Origin: Ulva prolifera
Lineage: Eukaryota > Chlorophyta > Ulvophyceae > Ulvales > Ulvaceae
Reading direction: 5' to 3'
Length of the DNA stretch: 64,000 bases
Assembly: GCA_023078555.1 (NCBI GenBank)
Contig: CM041196.1
Location: 11,240,985 to 11,304,984, forward strand
Under the pieces are notes generated by a model. The model saw only the letters and a program-made list of their open reading frames with translations, was not told the DNA's origin and ran no database searches. Below are positions 1-16,160 of this stretch, piece after piece (within the stretch, counting starts at the first letter, position 1; the number at the start of each line of letters is the position of its first letter). The position numbers were made by a program, and so were the translations under genes.

Positions 1-2802
1 CAATGGCTGTGTGTATGTATATGGCCATATAATCCCATGCGTTAGGCGTTAGGACATATTGACAGCTCCAAATCCCGGGATTGAAAGGTGCGTCATGAGG
101 TTCAACACAGTGCAGAAGCGTTGCAGATGCGAGGTTGATTTTGAGATCTAGATGTACATGTGTGAGCACTTGTCTCCTGTCGGTGGCGGATGTGGCCATC
201 CAGCGGTATAGCGGCCATATCACCAGAGCATGCATGCGCAACACAGTGTCACAACGGTTGCAAGGTTCCTGTCATGTTTCACATGTGAGGGAGCTCCGGA
301 GGAGTCCCCTTGCGGTGTCAACATGCATCACATACATGCATACCATAATGCAGGGTGGTTGTGCAGGGAGGACTTGATTGTCCAGGGAAGGCCATACCAG
401 ATCATCACCACCACAAAGCAGGCTCAGGATGTTGCGTGAGCACAGCTTCACGTACGTTGCTGCTGCAGCGAGGCGAAGACGCCTGCAGCTTGCTGCTGCA
501 GCGAGGGTATCCGAAGGGGCAGGGCCGATGTACTGATTCTGGTGTGGCCATGGCTGTGGGAGCGGCGCCTGATCGGACCTTCTGGCTCATGGATCGGAAC
601 TATCCGGTCATCTCGTGTACATCTTGTTGGGGGCTCTGTTTTGTATCACACCCTGCGTGTACAAAGCGAGATCTATCTGGGAAGAGGAATGACGGCTGCT
701 CATGCATGGCGTCCTCACCACGCATGGCACCAATAGCTCTGTCGATGACAAGCGTGCGGATGAATATACACTGGATGTTGCGTTTTACCCATCCCCCATT
801 GAAGTAGTGCCGGACTGTGTAGCGGTAGCCTGGAATCTGTATGCAAAATCTGTGGCCAAGCCTCGTGAACTGCGCAAATCTTTTTTGAGCAGCTGCGGAA
901 GGTCTACACGTACTGCTACGATCTTCGCTTCCTAATCATGGGTTGAGTCGAAGGCTTGCAAGGCACGCCGCCTCGTGGTCTACTAGTGATTTTTTTAATG
1001 CGTAGATAAGTGTAAATGTGTTATTGCTTTGCTCGTGTGTGGTACAACCGGAAATGTCGACGCCGATGCCTTAACGTGCTGCAGCACCAATGAAATGCTG
1101 CGGAATCGCCGCCCAGGTGGTTTGTAGTTGGGTGAAGGCAGCACTATGAGGATCAGCACGGCAGGTAGGTCCAAGTCCTATGCAGAACGGTACCGTGCGT
1201 TCCAAGGCCCTTCAGGGTGGAAGAGCAGCCGCAATGGGCCCATACCCATAGCACTTCTCAGGACTCATTCCTGCTCACAACTGTTCATGGCAACCTGAGG
1301 GAAGCACAGACACTCAAGCGTGCTTGTAACATAGATGCTGACACACTTGACAGCTTCTTCAAGTATGATGGGATTGCATCCACTGTGTCTCTGGGCTTGC
1401 GGCGAGTGTGCACACACTACCCCACAAGCAACCGGTGTAAAACGTGAAGGGGGCTTGTGGACACGAATGACATCATTGCGCCACCTCCTCCCCTACACAG
1501 CCATCCCGATGCCCCACAGTTCACCTTGAGAGGTATGCCAGCTTACATACAAGTTTGGCAGGGTCCAACTGGTGCAACCGAGATTGGGGACATAATCGCA
1601 ACATGAGTCTTGTATGGTGAAGCCATTTGCTTCGAGGTGTCCGGGATGCGCAGACGGCATGCATTGGGCCCCGCTGGTAGGTTTGTCAGGAGAGGGCACC
1701 ACATACGCACGCAGCTGCTGTCGAATGCACGATTCTGCATTGTGCCATGCGCAAATTCTAGAAGCTTCGGCACACCCTGCTGCCTTGTACTTGTCCTTGT
1801 GTGTCAGACATGCTCATGGGGCGTGCACGCCGGATCTCGTGGCTGTCGGTTACGTACGCTGCAGGTACATGTTGCCAAACAACACCGCAACTTTTCTCAC
1901 TGCAGAATCGGCGCAGGCACCGGCTACTCCTGTCTACTGCCCAAAAACACACCTAAAGCCGGCAGCAGACACAGCATTCTGCTAGTTGGCTCGTGCCGGG
2001 GGTGTGAGTGGGGGCTGCAATATGCATGCAGCCGCTGCATAGGCAGCTGGCATGGCCCAACATGGGGCAGCCGCGGGCCCTCATGCACAGCGCCCCAGTG
2101 GCCACAGCTTGGTGGCCATCACGGTGAAAAACCCTAGCAACGCAGCACTGCTCACACAAACGGCGGCTGTTCTCGGTGCTCTGACCGTGTCGCTCACACG
2201 ACCCAACTCGGGGGCACTGCCCCCCCCAGGCTGCTTCTAAACACCGATCCACCGCAATGGTGGCCCGGCTCCATATCGCTTAAATATACACCATGCATGC
2301 GAACACTTGCATGCTTCGCAGTGCCCAGCACACAGCACGCATAGCATGAGATGAAAAACAGGCGTGCAGGCCGCCACTGATTCATGCCCCCACTGGCCAC
2401 AGTCCCAGGTCACATCGGTTCCTGTGACGGGGCGTGCCTTGGGCAGCAACAGCATCACCTCGGACGAGTCATCTGCAACCACCGGGCCGCCGAAACGCTG
2501 ACAGCGTGGCAGACTTCATTGCTTAGAGGTGGCAGCAGGCAGCATCATATCCATCTAGAGGGCCATTCCAGAAATCTGGAGTCCATGCACCCCGCCCAAA
2601 AACGCATCAGCATCGGCCGCACACATGCCCCATGCACGCACACGTTCATGCATCTCCTCCCGTATCGGTGAATCTCAAACAACAAAATGGAGTCACAAAA
2701 TGGAGCGCCCTGGCAACCCGAGGAACCCTGAGGGTGTGAACATTCCATCCTACTCATAGCACACAGCGCACAGCACGCCCACCCAGCGCACGCTGCGCGC
2801 GC
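1..2802. other. Region without a supported gene
   Basis: Open frames of up to 175 codons (near 1610-2137) occur on both strands but overlap one another, have no recognisable domain and do not join at consistent splice sites. I see no gene here. One copy of a dispersed near-palindrome lies at 191-229. Confidence 0.5.
191..229. repeat. Dispersed near-palindromic element, copy 1
   Basis: Shares the core GTATAGCGGCCATATCAC with the copies at 16116-16160 and 40445-40492. The arms are reverse complements around a central GCGGCC. This copy is the most diverged of the three. Confidence 0.6.
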
Positions 2803-6709
<3,907 letters not shown>

Positions 6710-6731
6710 CTGCACAGGTTGGAGCGGTGAC

Positions 6732-6833
6732 CAGTGTTGGGTCGTTGGGCCCAATCACATAGAACAACTCGGAATATTCAGGTCTAATTTGTGGTCGGCA
6801 GCCCCAACAATGGTGCAATGCGACCCAACACTG
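6732..6833 (+). mobile_element. hAT-like MITE, family A, copy 1
   Basis: A 102-bp element with perfect 13-bp terminal inverted repeats, CAGTGTTGGGTCG and its complement. It is flanked by 8-mers GCGGTGAC and CTGGTGAC, which match at 6 of 8 positions and look like an aged target-site duplication. CAGTG-type ends with 8-bp duplications are typical of the hAT superfamily. It has no coding capacity, so it is non-autonomous. Confidence 0.8.
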
Positions 6834-7314
6834 CTGGTGACGAGGGTGCTGTGCAGCCGGATGTGGTGGCTGTGGTGCAACCCACCTCTACGTTCTCCCA
6901 CGTGGCAGCAGGTGTTGGTACATGGTCACAGGCCATTGGGCACCATGCCAGCTCCACATGCATGAGGGGTTGCAGCAGAGACGCCCGAGTTTACATCAGC
7001 CACACGCATGACCACAATGACATCAACGCCTTCGCAGATGCATTGAAGAGCTGTACCACACAGTCAGACCTCCTCCTACAGCCCTCCTCCTACAGCGGAG
7101 GGGCCCCCCTAACAGGTACCGGCAGTTTCCGATAGGTTCCCCAGCCCACCCCTCCTGCAGTTTCCGACAGTTTCCGGAGGCTTGTTTCTGACAACTCTCA
7201 ATGGCCTGGCCGAGCAATTTGCCCAGTGCCCTGGCTCATGCAAAGCCTGGGGTTGTTGGATTTGTCAGGCAATGCCTCCAGGTTCACTGCAGCCTAGGGT
7301 CACTACTTGTGGGT

Positions 7315-7590
7315 CCAATGGGTTGAGGACGGATTAAAAGCTACCCCTTCCGTTTCAGGAGGTCATGGGTTCGATTCTGCGTGCGCTTTGAGGAATCGAA
7401 ACAGCCGTACGTGACCACCACCACCTCGCTTAGCACAGGAGAAGGCCCTGCGAGTTGCATACGGTCGTCTGAGGGGGGTTTTCAGGTGGTTTACCCCTTC
7501 GGCATATGGTCCCGTTGTCCACCTCCACTCGGAGTTGTCAATGACCAATAGGATACGGCTCAGTAAATTCAGATTTACTTTACTTTACTA
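7315..7590 (+). mobile_element. tRNA-like SINE, copy 1
   Basis: About 275 bp. It has a Pol III box B match GGTTCGATTC at 7368-7377 within a tRNA-like arm, a conserved body (GAGGGGGGTTTTCAGGTGGTTTACC) and a 3' tail of repeated TTTAC. Near full-length copies lie at 13281-13565 (minus) and 14345-14580. The box B plus short-repeat tail makes a tRNA-derived SINE the best reading; box A is not clear. Confidence 0.7.
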
Positions 7591-7727
7591 CTGCGCTGAT
7601 TTAAATGCATGGTATAAATCCCATCCCAGGAGGTCAGAGAACTCAAGGGGATGCTACACAGTTGCACTGTACCGCACACACCACAACACAACCTCTGCCA
7701 TCATATGCACGGACACATCAGCGTCAC

Positions 7728-7786
7728 ACAATGTCCAATAGGATACAGCTCAGTAAATTTAGATTTACTTCACTGTACAGAGGCTA
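7728..7786 (+). mobile_element. SINE 3'-end fragment
   Basis: Only the 3' end of the SINE is present: CAATAGGATACAGCTCAGTAA followed by the TTTAC-type tail. This is a 5'-truncated or partial copy. Confidence 0.6.
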
Positions 7787-10005
7787 ACATATGGGCTCCG
7801 CATGGCCTACATGGCCTGCTTTATGTACTAACAAATTTGCTCAATTTGATAGTACACCAGAGGTCCTTTAGGTCCCTTAGGTCCCTCGTCAGAATACAAG
7901 AGGACAGAATACAAGAGGTCGCGCTTTACGCTTGGTGTGTGTGATGGCCTTCGGCCACAATGTTGGTCATGGTGTCCAACTGGTGGTGACGATGGCTACC
8001 CTGTGCAGCCTCGGCTATTGTGATCTGCTTGCGTGCCTACCATTGCATGTGGACCTGCCAGGTCAGCAGAACACGGCTACCACCCCCAGCAGATAGCACA
8101 GAATGGTACCAGCTGTTTGGAATAACACATATGACTCAGCAGTTCTTTTCTGCCTATAAATTACGTGGATCTCGAGAAGAGGCCAACATGGTTGCATCTC
8201 AGCACACAAACAGGGCGCCAGCATCGAGCGCGAGACTAAGGGGTGCATATGTAGCTATAGCTGGCGTTGACGCTGGTGCCTGGCGTCCTCAAGGATCAGC
8301 GGCGCTGGAACAGCGCGCGCCTGACCAATGCGCGCCGGTGGCCACGTCGCTCACGGCCAGGGCACGCAGCGATCGAACGCCAGCGGCCGTGAGATATACT
8401 CCCACAGATTTTCACAGGCTCGCATGATACATCGGCGCTTGCGGAAGACAGAACGTCGCGAGGACGTCCGGGACGGATCAATATTGATTAATGATTAATG
8501 GCGGGAGCACAGCGCCCCAGCGCACGATGCACCAACCGTACCCGAGCCGGCCGCCGACGCCACGTCGGCGTGCCATCGCTGGGTGCCAGAAGGGGCCACA
8601 ACTGGCTCCGCGTGGTGATGGCGCACGGCCGGTGCTACTCTACATATAAGGACATCGAGCACACAGACCTGGGGACTGTGTGCTCCAGCACATGGATAGA
8701 GGGATGGTCTCAGCCTCCGTCTCGGGCGCAAGGTCCGCGGTCGACGTGGTCGCAGCGGCGTCCCACTGACCAGTCGAACAGGTGCACGTGACCGGAGGTG
8801 CACATTGCGAATTGCAAACCGCTGGACGCCTGGCAACAAGCGGCCGCGGTTGCTCCGAGACGTGCAGCATCCCGGCGAAACTGGTCGTGCGTTGTTAAAG
8901 GTTCGGCTGTGGTCACTGGAAGTGCGGCACTTGTGTGGACTTGGGTCGCACCGAGGCATTTAGAGGCAAAATCCAGCGGGACTGCAGACAAGCCGGCCGA
9001 CGGCACACGCGCAGGGAGACCTAGAGGCGGAAGACTCGCATCGTGTGGCCATGGTGTCAGAGCATGCATCTTCTCGCTCCCACAGACAGGGAACAACCAC
9101 CAAGCACCGACAAGCCAACGCAGTGAGAATGGAGGGGGGGGATGGAGCTGAGAGCGTGTTTCACTGTACGCATGTCTGCAGCCCTGTCGTGCGTGCGCTC
9201 AGGACGGACATGCATGCATTAGCATCGGCGTCGCACCGGTCGCCATCCACGCTGAAGGTGCGTACATGGCGTAATGCGCTGACGGCCGACACTCGAGCAT
9301 CCTCACAAAGGCGTTCATCGTGCCCGCCGTTCAATGCCCTTCAACGCGCTATGTAAGAACGCATCACGAAGCGTAGATCATGAGTGCTACAGCAGAGCAA
9401 ACGGGTTCAGACCAAACACAGCTGCCTAGGAAACTTGTTCGAACTGGTGTTCGCACTACAGCAGCGCCCCACGCACCCCCCTGCCTGCACCTGCGTATTT
9501 GTGTTTCATGGACAAAGCCGGAGTGGCCGATAGACCCGCTATGGTGTTTGGTGGTGTACAGCACGCCCGTGTTTGTGTGTATGCATGGCCGCGGATCCAG
9601 CGGTGACACCTGCCTCTCCGGCTTTGTCCTTGCAACACGCCCTCTCATCTGCCTCTCATCTGCCTCTCATCTGCCTCGCCGCCGTCAGGACGAAGCTTCA
9701 AGGTTGTAACACACACATATACACCCCTGAGTGCAGCCCTGAGTGCGGAGGGACAGGGACCTGACGCCCCACATCATGCCACCCCTGATCAAGTGACATG
9801 ACAAGCCCAGACTTGTGGTAAAAATGCCGCACAGATCACAAGCATGCAAGCATGCACACCCATCGCAACATCGTGGTTCATAGCAGACACACGTGCAGTG
9901 AACATCTCGCATCTCGCACACGAGGGGCGGAGGGGCGGGGTGGCGATGGGTGTGTAATTAATAAACATTAACAAACACTGAAACCAAGGACCACTGTGTG
10001 TATGT

Positions 10006-10075
10006 CGATGTTGATTCGGATGAGATTCGGACCCAGTTTTTGTTTTCTCCCGGACACTCTTTTGTAAATAGAACT
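10006..10075 (+). repeat. Dispersed repeat R2 (TTCTCCC/TTCACTCTTTTG)
   Basis: A copy of a roughly 55-bp repeat whose consensus runs from GTTGATTCGGATGAGATTCGG through TGTTTGTCTTCTCCCGTTCA to CACTCTTTTG. Other copies: 10265-10325, 18212-18250, 18375-18450 and 18505-18570 (these three reversed), 32308-32365 and 45995-46055. Function and origin are unknown. Confidence 0.65.
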
Positions 10076-11181
10076 TACAAGGACCGTGGCACAAGGACCG
10101 TGGCTGCGCGAGATCTCTTGTTCAGACAGTTCGGGCGCCACAGAAAATACCAGCCTCATGCATGGCCCCACTGCAAATTCCGAGGCCGCCCGGACCGACG
10201 GGACCGACCGCCTCTGAACGCATACCCTACCCCCCCCGCCCGCACCTCAGACTCAGACAAGCACACCGATGAGATTCGGTTTTGGTGTTTGTCTTCTCCC
10301 ATTCACTCTTTTGGAAAAGACAAGCACACCGAACGCAGTCCACCAAGGCTCTTGAGACACAGCCGAAGATGCAGGATGGACTGCGGGGTCTGCACAAGCG
10401 CCGCAATGACCAATGACCTGACCCGCCCCGCGTCACAAGCACCCGCATGCATGCCGTTGCGTGAACCCGGAAGCCAGGGCGGAGCTGCGGTCGTGAGAAA
10501 ACACCTGAGAAAACACCAGAAAACACCGGAGAGCGGAGAGCGCACCTCCGTGGCTCCACTCGATGCACGGCGGGCACACGGCCTCGGTCGGCAAGCCCGT
10601 GTATCGGTCCATGAAGCCTTCGTCGCACAGCCGCTGCAGCAGATTCCTTGTGGCACCTTCTCTAGCTTCCTGCTCACGTTGCACCTCCCGCTCAGTCTAA
10701 ACCAAGGCTGATCCTTTGTAACAGAAAGACCGAAAAGACCAAAAAGACCGAATGCTCAAAGCCTTGCAACGAACACAAAGGACTGGTTTCTTTTATCACA
10801 GCGCACTTTCAGTTCAAATCAGTTCAGATTCAAATTCAGATGCAACATTGAACTTCATTTTACGGAGAAGGCGGGCTGCAGACCCAGAACCAGAGCCCCA
10901 AACTTGACGGAGATTCTTCGATTCTGCCTTGTAAGACATAGACACCCGTGTGTGAATGCACGCTGAGCATCAACCTAGAAAATAATTTTTATTTTATTTT
11001 TAAATATATATAAATTGCAGAGGTGGCTGTGCACAGGAGGTGGCTGTGGTGGCCATTTGCATGCAGCACATGCATCAGCCCTGCATCAAGCCAGATACAC
11101 ATGCCACACACGCCAGCAGCAGGAGGTGAGTGCAGCCTCTGTGACCAGTGGCGTTGGTGTGCCCGCTGGTGTGCTTGTGAG

Positions 11182-11283
11182 CAGTGTTGGCTTGCCGGGC
11201 CCGATCATATGTAACAATTCCTAATATTCAGGTCTAATTTCCGGGTGGCAGCCCTGGAAATGCTGCAAAGCGACCCGACGCTG
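11182..11283 (+). mobile_element. hAT-like MITE, family A, copy 2
   Basis: 102 bp, the same length as copy 1, with ends CAGTGTTGG and CGACGCTG. The flanking 8-mers CTTGTGAG and CTCGTGAG match at 7 of 8 positions, as expected for an hAT target-site duplication. Its interior (AATATTCAGGTCTAATTTCC) is nearly identical to copy 1. Confidence 0.8.
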
Positions 11284-11494
11284 CTCGTGAGCTGCCCCGG
11301 CGGTGCTACTGCCCTCTCCGACTTTGCCCTTGTAACACGCATGCAACACTCATGCTGACATGCTCACGGGTGCCTGTCATGTGAGTGTGGGCTGCACCGT
11401 GTAGCCAGAGTCTATTCTCTGGAGTAGTCTAGGCCGTGCAGGTGCATGAGGGTGTGGTGTTGGTGGGGCATCATGGTAAAGTGGTTATCAATTT

Positions 11495-11600
11495 ACAACA
11501 CGGCATATGTGGTCCCCTCGCAGTTGTCAATGTCCAATCGGATACGGCTCAGTAAATTCAGATCACCATGACTTTACTTTACCAGATTCACTTTACTTTA
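11495..11600 (+). mobile_element. SINE 3'-end fragment
   Basis: The SINE 3' region: GTTGTCAATGTCCAATCGG, then CTCAGTAAATTCAGAT and two short TTTAC tails separated by about 15 bases. Confidence 0.55.
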
Positions 11601-12094
11601 TCTCCCATTGCATTGTAGAGAGCATTCCAATGCATGCCATGGATGCAGTATCAGGACTCACTTGGCCCCTGCTGGTACACAATGGTACAGTACCTACATC
11701 CAGCACCTGCCTCTCCAACATAGTTGGACTGGCCACAAACAAAGGCTACCTGCCTCCCAGCCTCCCACACCTGCCTCTTGTAACACAAACACAGGGGAAG
11801 TTACTGACTCGGATTGAGACATGTCAAACATGGAGAGGCACCAGCAGGCACGATTGTGCAGGGACCTCTGTCAAGGCATGCATGCATGATGCAGGCAGCA
11901 CCTTGGTCCTAGGTGCGACATCGGCTGCCCTGCATTTGCAGGCAGTGCTGATGTGATGGGGAAAGTGTGAGGTGTGCGTTGGTTGGCCCGACGACAGAGG
12001 CAGGTTGAACTGCAACATCTGCTGAAGAACAGGGTCATGGGGTGAGTGCTAGTGTGTTCCAGTGCTATGCATGCGATGTGCCTGCTTGTATGTA

Positions 12095-12900
12095 ACTTTA
12101 TGTAACTACAAAGGACAGAGGCCAGGCACGCGCTTGTTCTCAGAATCAATTCTCCAAAGTAGTCATTCATGGCACTAGGTCAGGCACGAGCACGCACCAC
12201 AGGCCTGCCAATTGTATGTGGTTACAAAGGACCCAGGCTGGCATCGAGCAACGGTATGTGGTTACGAAGGACAGACGTTTCATTTGATTGTATGTGCGTA
12301 TGTACACTGCATATATATACTAGACTCCATGCCCGGCTCTGTCCTTTGTAACTACATGTGGTTTCGAAGGACAGCGGTTGCTCAGAATGAACTTGCAAAT
12401 CCAATCATTCAACAGTTCGTGCACACCCACTACAGGGAAGTGCACTGCACATGAGAAACTACAAAAGCACCGTCATATATATACATGTGTATATGTACGT
12501 GTGTGTAGTTACAAAGGACAGAGGCCGGGCAGCGAGCCGTTGCCAGGAACACACACATGTGTATATGTACGTGTATGTAGTTACAAAGGACAGAGGCCGG
12601 GCAGCGAGCCGTTGCCAGGAATACACACGCAAATCCACTCACGCAGCCATGGCACTAGGCCGGGCACGAGCTAGGCATGGCACTAGGCCGGGCACGATGT
12701 ACGTGTATGTAGTTACAAAGGACAGAGGCCGGGCATCGAGCCATCGCTAGGAACTCACACGCAAATCCACCCATTCACCAGGTCAGTGCACGCCCACTAC
12801 GGGCAAGTGCACTGCACATGAGAAACGTCAAAAGCGTCGTCACAATTAGAAAAAACACAGGCATCCAGCTTCACAAGGAAGCAGCTAGTCATCAACCACT
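12095..12900 (+). repeat. Cluster of dispersed repeat R1 (ACAAAGGACAGAGGCCGGGC)
   Basis: Several copies of a unit that starts GTAGTTACAAAGGACAGAGG and continues with CGGAATCCAC, CATTCATGGCACTAGG and CCGGGCACGAGC. Two tandem 69-bp-like copies sit at 12500-12640. The segment 12708-12900 is a long copy that matches 59407-59602 almost throughout about 195 bases. Shorter copies lie at 14933-15130, 18105-18210 and 56055-56120. It is probably the remains of a transposable element. Confidence 0.65.
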
Positions 12901-13280
12901 ACGTGTATGTATGTATGTTTGTATGTACGTTTGACGGGCATTGACAGTTCCAAAACCTGGGATCCCAGGTCCGGACCAAACGAGGCGTCCAAGCTACATG
13001 CTGCCATCCAAGTCACACACTGCCACTGACTAATCATTCTATTTTCTCTTGCCTTAAGATACCTCAGGTGGTTCATTCATTCTTATCGTAGCTTGATTCA
13101 TAACATCTTGGAAATGATCATTGGCTGGAGAGGATTTCAGTTGGACACTCTTAGAGGAGTTCAGTTGGTCTTGCAAAACATAGGACATGCCCTACCCTGT
13201 CCCATGTTCAGGCACAAAGCGACACCGTGTGGCAAAAGTGACACGGTTGTCGCATTATGTACAGATGCAATTTACAGATG

Positions 13281-13565
13281 TAAAGTAAAGTAAAGTAAAT
13301 CTGAATTTACTGAGCCGTATCCCATTGGACATTGACAACTCCGAGTTAACGGGACCCCTTATGAAGAGGTAAACCACCTGGAAACCCCCCTCAGACGACC
13401 GTACGTAACTCACAGGGCCTCCTCCTGTGCTGAGCGAGGTGGAACTCACAGGGCCTCCTCCTGTGCTGAGCGAGGTCACGTCCCCAAAGCGCACGCAGAA
13501 TCGAACCCATGACCTCACCTCCTGAAACGAAGGGGGTAGCTTTTAATCCGTCCTCGACCCATTGG
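13281..13565 (-). mobile_element. tRNA-like SINE, copy 2
   Basis: Reverse-oriented copy of the SINE at 7315, with box B (GGTTCGATTC on the minus strand near 13494-13505), the conserved body and the TTTAC tail at 13281-13300. It carries an internal duplication of a roughly 36-bp segment (ACTCACAGGGCCTCCTCCTG occurs twice) not seen in the other copies. Confidence 0.7.
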
Positions 13566-13911
13566 ATGTGTGCCCGGGCATAGAAAACAACACAGCAACA
13601 GACTCTTGAATCCAGTTTTTTTTTTTCAGTCATGCCCACAGGCACGCTGCAGCAGCGCACGTATGCATACGTGTGTGTGGTCCACACGTGTGTGGTCGGA
13701 TCGGGTTATCTAGGGTTGTATGCAGATGGGACTACTCATGGACGTGTGAGCCGCCATGTGTGAGTCCATGTGTGAGGCCGACGTCCAACAGCATGGCCAT
13801 CCAAACGTCCTCGCAGCCAGAGTACCTGAGAAGGCTTGAGATCTCAAGCCGACTCGAGTGGCTGAGAATTCTCAAGGTTTGAGACTGTAGGGACACAGCG
13901 TTAGTGTGATG

Positions 13912-14016
13912 CAGTGTTGGGCAACGTTGCCGGGCCCGATCACGATAACAATTCCGAATGTTCACGTCTAATTCCTGGGTGGCAGCCCTGGACACGCTGC
14001 AAGCGACCCAACACCG
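13912..14016 (+). mobile_element. hAT-like MITE, family A, copy 3 with perfect target duplication
   Basis: Ends CAGTGTTGGGC and GCGACCCAACACCG. It is flanked on both sides by the identical 8-mer GTGTGATG (13904-13911 and 14017-14024). The perfect duplication makes this the youngest-looking copy and is the clearest support for an hAT-type mechanism. Confidence 0.85.
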
Positions 14017-14344
14017 GTGTGATGATGTTGTGCTTGCACAGCGTCACCGCCCTCTGTCCTCTGCCTGAATGTGGCGTTGTAGCACATGCTGTAAAACATG
14101 CGAGCTACGCCCACCCAGTGGGTACTGGCCCGGCCGGCACGTGTGAAGCATAAAGCATATCTCTTAGATCGAGATACTTTCGATTTGTAGTGAGATTTCC
14201 CAGCTGTACGCTGGACTTGACAGAGCAGGGTTACGGAGTTCCGCAAAGCAGTGTGCTACACCACTGCTGCCCACCCCCTGATTGAAGACCCCAAGGCTGA
14301 AGCGTCCACATGCTGTTGATGGATTCGTCAGCACAGCTCGACAG

Positions 14345-14580
14345 TATAAAAGCTGCCCCTTCCGTGTCAGGAGGTCGTGGGTTCGATTCTGCGTGCGCTT
14401 TGGGGAATCGAAACGGCCGTACATGACCACCTCGCTTGGCACAGGAGGAGGCCCTGTGAGTTGCGTACGGTCGTCTGAGGGGGGTTTCTAGGTGGTTTAC
14501 CCCTTCGGCATATTTAGACTCGGAGTTGTCAATGTCCAATAGGATACGGCTCAGTAAATTCAGATTTACTTTACTTTACT
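14345..14580 (+). mobile_element. tRNA-like SINE, copy 3
   Basis: Box B GGTTCGATTC at 14380-14389 and a TTTAC tail ending at 14580. The body is nearly identical to copy 1, but the sequence upstream of the box B arm differs, so this copy is 5'-truncated or recombined. Confidence 0.7.
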
Positions 14581-15234
14581 GCTGGAATTGCGCTAGCAGA
14601 CAGCGGCTAAACATGGCCATGAGGTTGTGGAGGTCGGCTGGCTCGATACCAAAACAATGAGATGAAAGGATTGGTGGTGGAAACAGATGCAGTCAAGACC
14701 GCTCACAGGCCACCTTGAGGGGCAGTCAGAGCAGTACAGCATCAGGCTGTAATGTTGCAGGCCTCCATCCAAGGTGAGAGGTGTGATGCAACACCTGCAG
14801 GGCGATGGCTCATCAGCATGCTCTGCGGATCGCCACCTGCAGGACCAGGGGGAGAAGTGGCTGCAGGTGTGCTCCCCCAGGCCTCGCGGCACGCCCCTTC
14901 CACCCCTATCCGCCCACGGCATGTGTGAGCGTGTGTGTACTTACAAAGCACAGAGGCCCAACATGCGACCGATTCTCGGAATCCAAACCTATTCACTCAT
15001 TCATGGCACTGGGCCGGGCACGAGCTCGCACCACAGCCCTAGCTATGTTGTGTATGTAGTCACAAAGGACAGAGGCCGGGGATGGAGCCGTTTCTCGGAA
15101 TCCACTCGCAAATCCACTCACTCATTCATGGCACTACTGTGTATGTATGTATGATGGCACAGCGTTCTCCGCAGGAACATTGGCTCCAAAACTTGGGCAC
15201 GTGTGTATCTGTATCTGTGCCTGTGCCTGTGTCT

Positions 15235-15235
<1 letters not shown>

Positions 15236-15273
<38 letters not shown>
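15236..15273. repeat. Poly-G run (38 bases)
   Basis: An uninterrupted run of G, preceded by CTGTGCCTGTGTCT. No gene is recognised around it, unlike the runs at 39544, 53090 and 63319, which abut splice sites. Confidence 0.95.
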
Positions 15274-15274
<1 letters not shown>

Positions 15275-15367
15275 TGCATGCAGTTGGTGTGTACGTTGCT
15301 GTCCTTGCTTACAGGGCACGATGGTTGCCCTCGATGGTTGCCCTCGTGGCGGTGTAGAGCGGCTCAT

Positions 15368-15440
15368 GTAAAGTAAAGTAGATCTGAATTGACCGAGCCA
15401 TATCCTGAAGAGGACATTGACAAATCCGAATCAACGGCAC
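15368..15440 (-). mobile_element. SINE 3'-end fragment, reversed
   Basis: Starts with TAAAGTAAAGTAGATCTGAA and continues with GAGCCATATCC and GGACATTGACAAATCCG, the reverse complement of the SINE 3' end. It is more diverged than the full copies. Confidence 0.5.
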
Positions 15441-16115
15441 CACATGTGCCTTGGGGATGTCCTGAGATGGGTGATGGCCGCCGCCAGTGGCGGTGACGCG
15501 CATGATTGTGCTGCATTATTGGGAATATTCCTGTACCTGCCGTTCCAATCACACCCATGTGGCCTGTTTGCAAGGCAATGGTTTGAGCGTAGCATGCCGC
15601 GACCTAATAACGACCCCCTCCTGAGATAGTTCATGGACTCGCAAAAAAAGTTCCAACATTGTAACTTTTGCCTGCGGCAATTCAAAAAGTCAAAGCGAGT
15701 GTGAAATTCTGAGTGGCTAAGGGGTCCTAGAGCGGCCGTGAGTGCTCACTTCGACACGCCCGAGCGGAGGCCGTGCGCAAGTGGCCGATGAATGTAATCA
15801 GGAGCTTTGCCGATTTGGCATGTGGTGCTGAACTGCCGAGCTTCAAGGTCTGACAAGAGCATGGCAAGGGAGTGGTTATTTTACCCTGTGTCACCAGCGA
15901 ACCACATGGACCTGCGCATGCATGGGCAGCCCTGACCAGGTAGTCGGCATAGCTACGCTGTGCAGACTGCCTGGCTTGCTGGCCTCCATCCGAGGCGGAC
16001 GGCACGCCTGCGCTCCTACTTCCCGCACACAGCATACACAGCATGCACAGCACGCGCAGCGTGCACAGCGTGGCCCCCCAAGACGAGCGCAGTGTGGGGC
16101 TGGGTATGGGAGGGG

Positions 16116-16160
16116 TGTGGCAATCCAGTGGTATAGCGGCCATATCACTAGATTGCCACA
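16116..16160. repeat. Dispersed near-palindromic element, copy 2
   Basis: 45 bp, from TGTGGCAATCCAGTGGTAT to ATATCACTAGATTGCCACA. The arms differ from perfect reverse complementarity at only about three positions of 22, so the element could extrude as a cruciform or, if transcribed, fold into a hairpin. Confidence 0.7.

Noticed and set aside
9998..10711. 237-codon plus-strand frame
   Set aside because: It contains two copies of dispersed repeat R2 in different frames and no recognisable protein.
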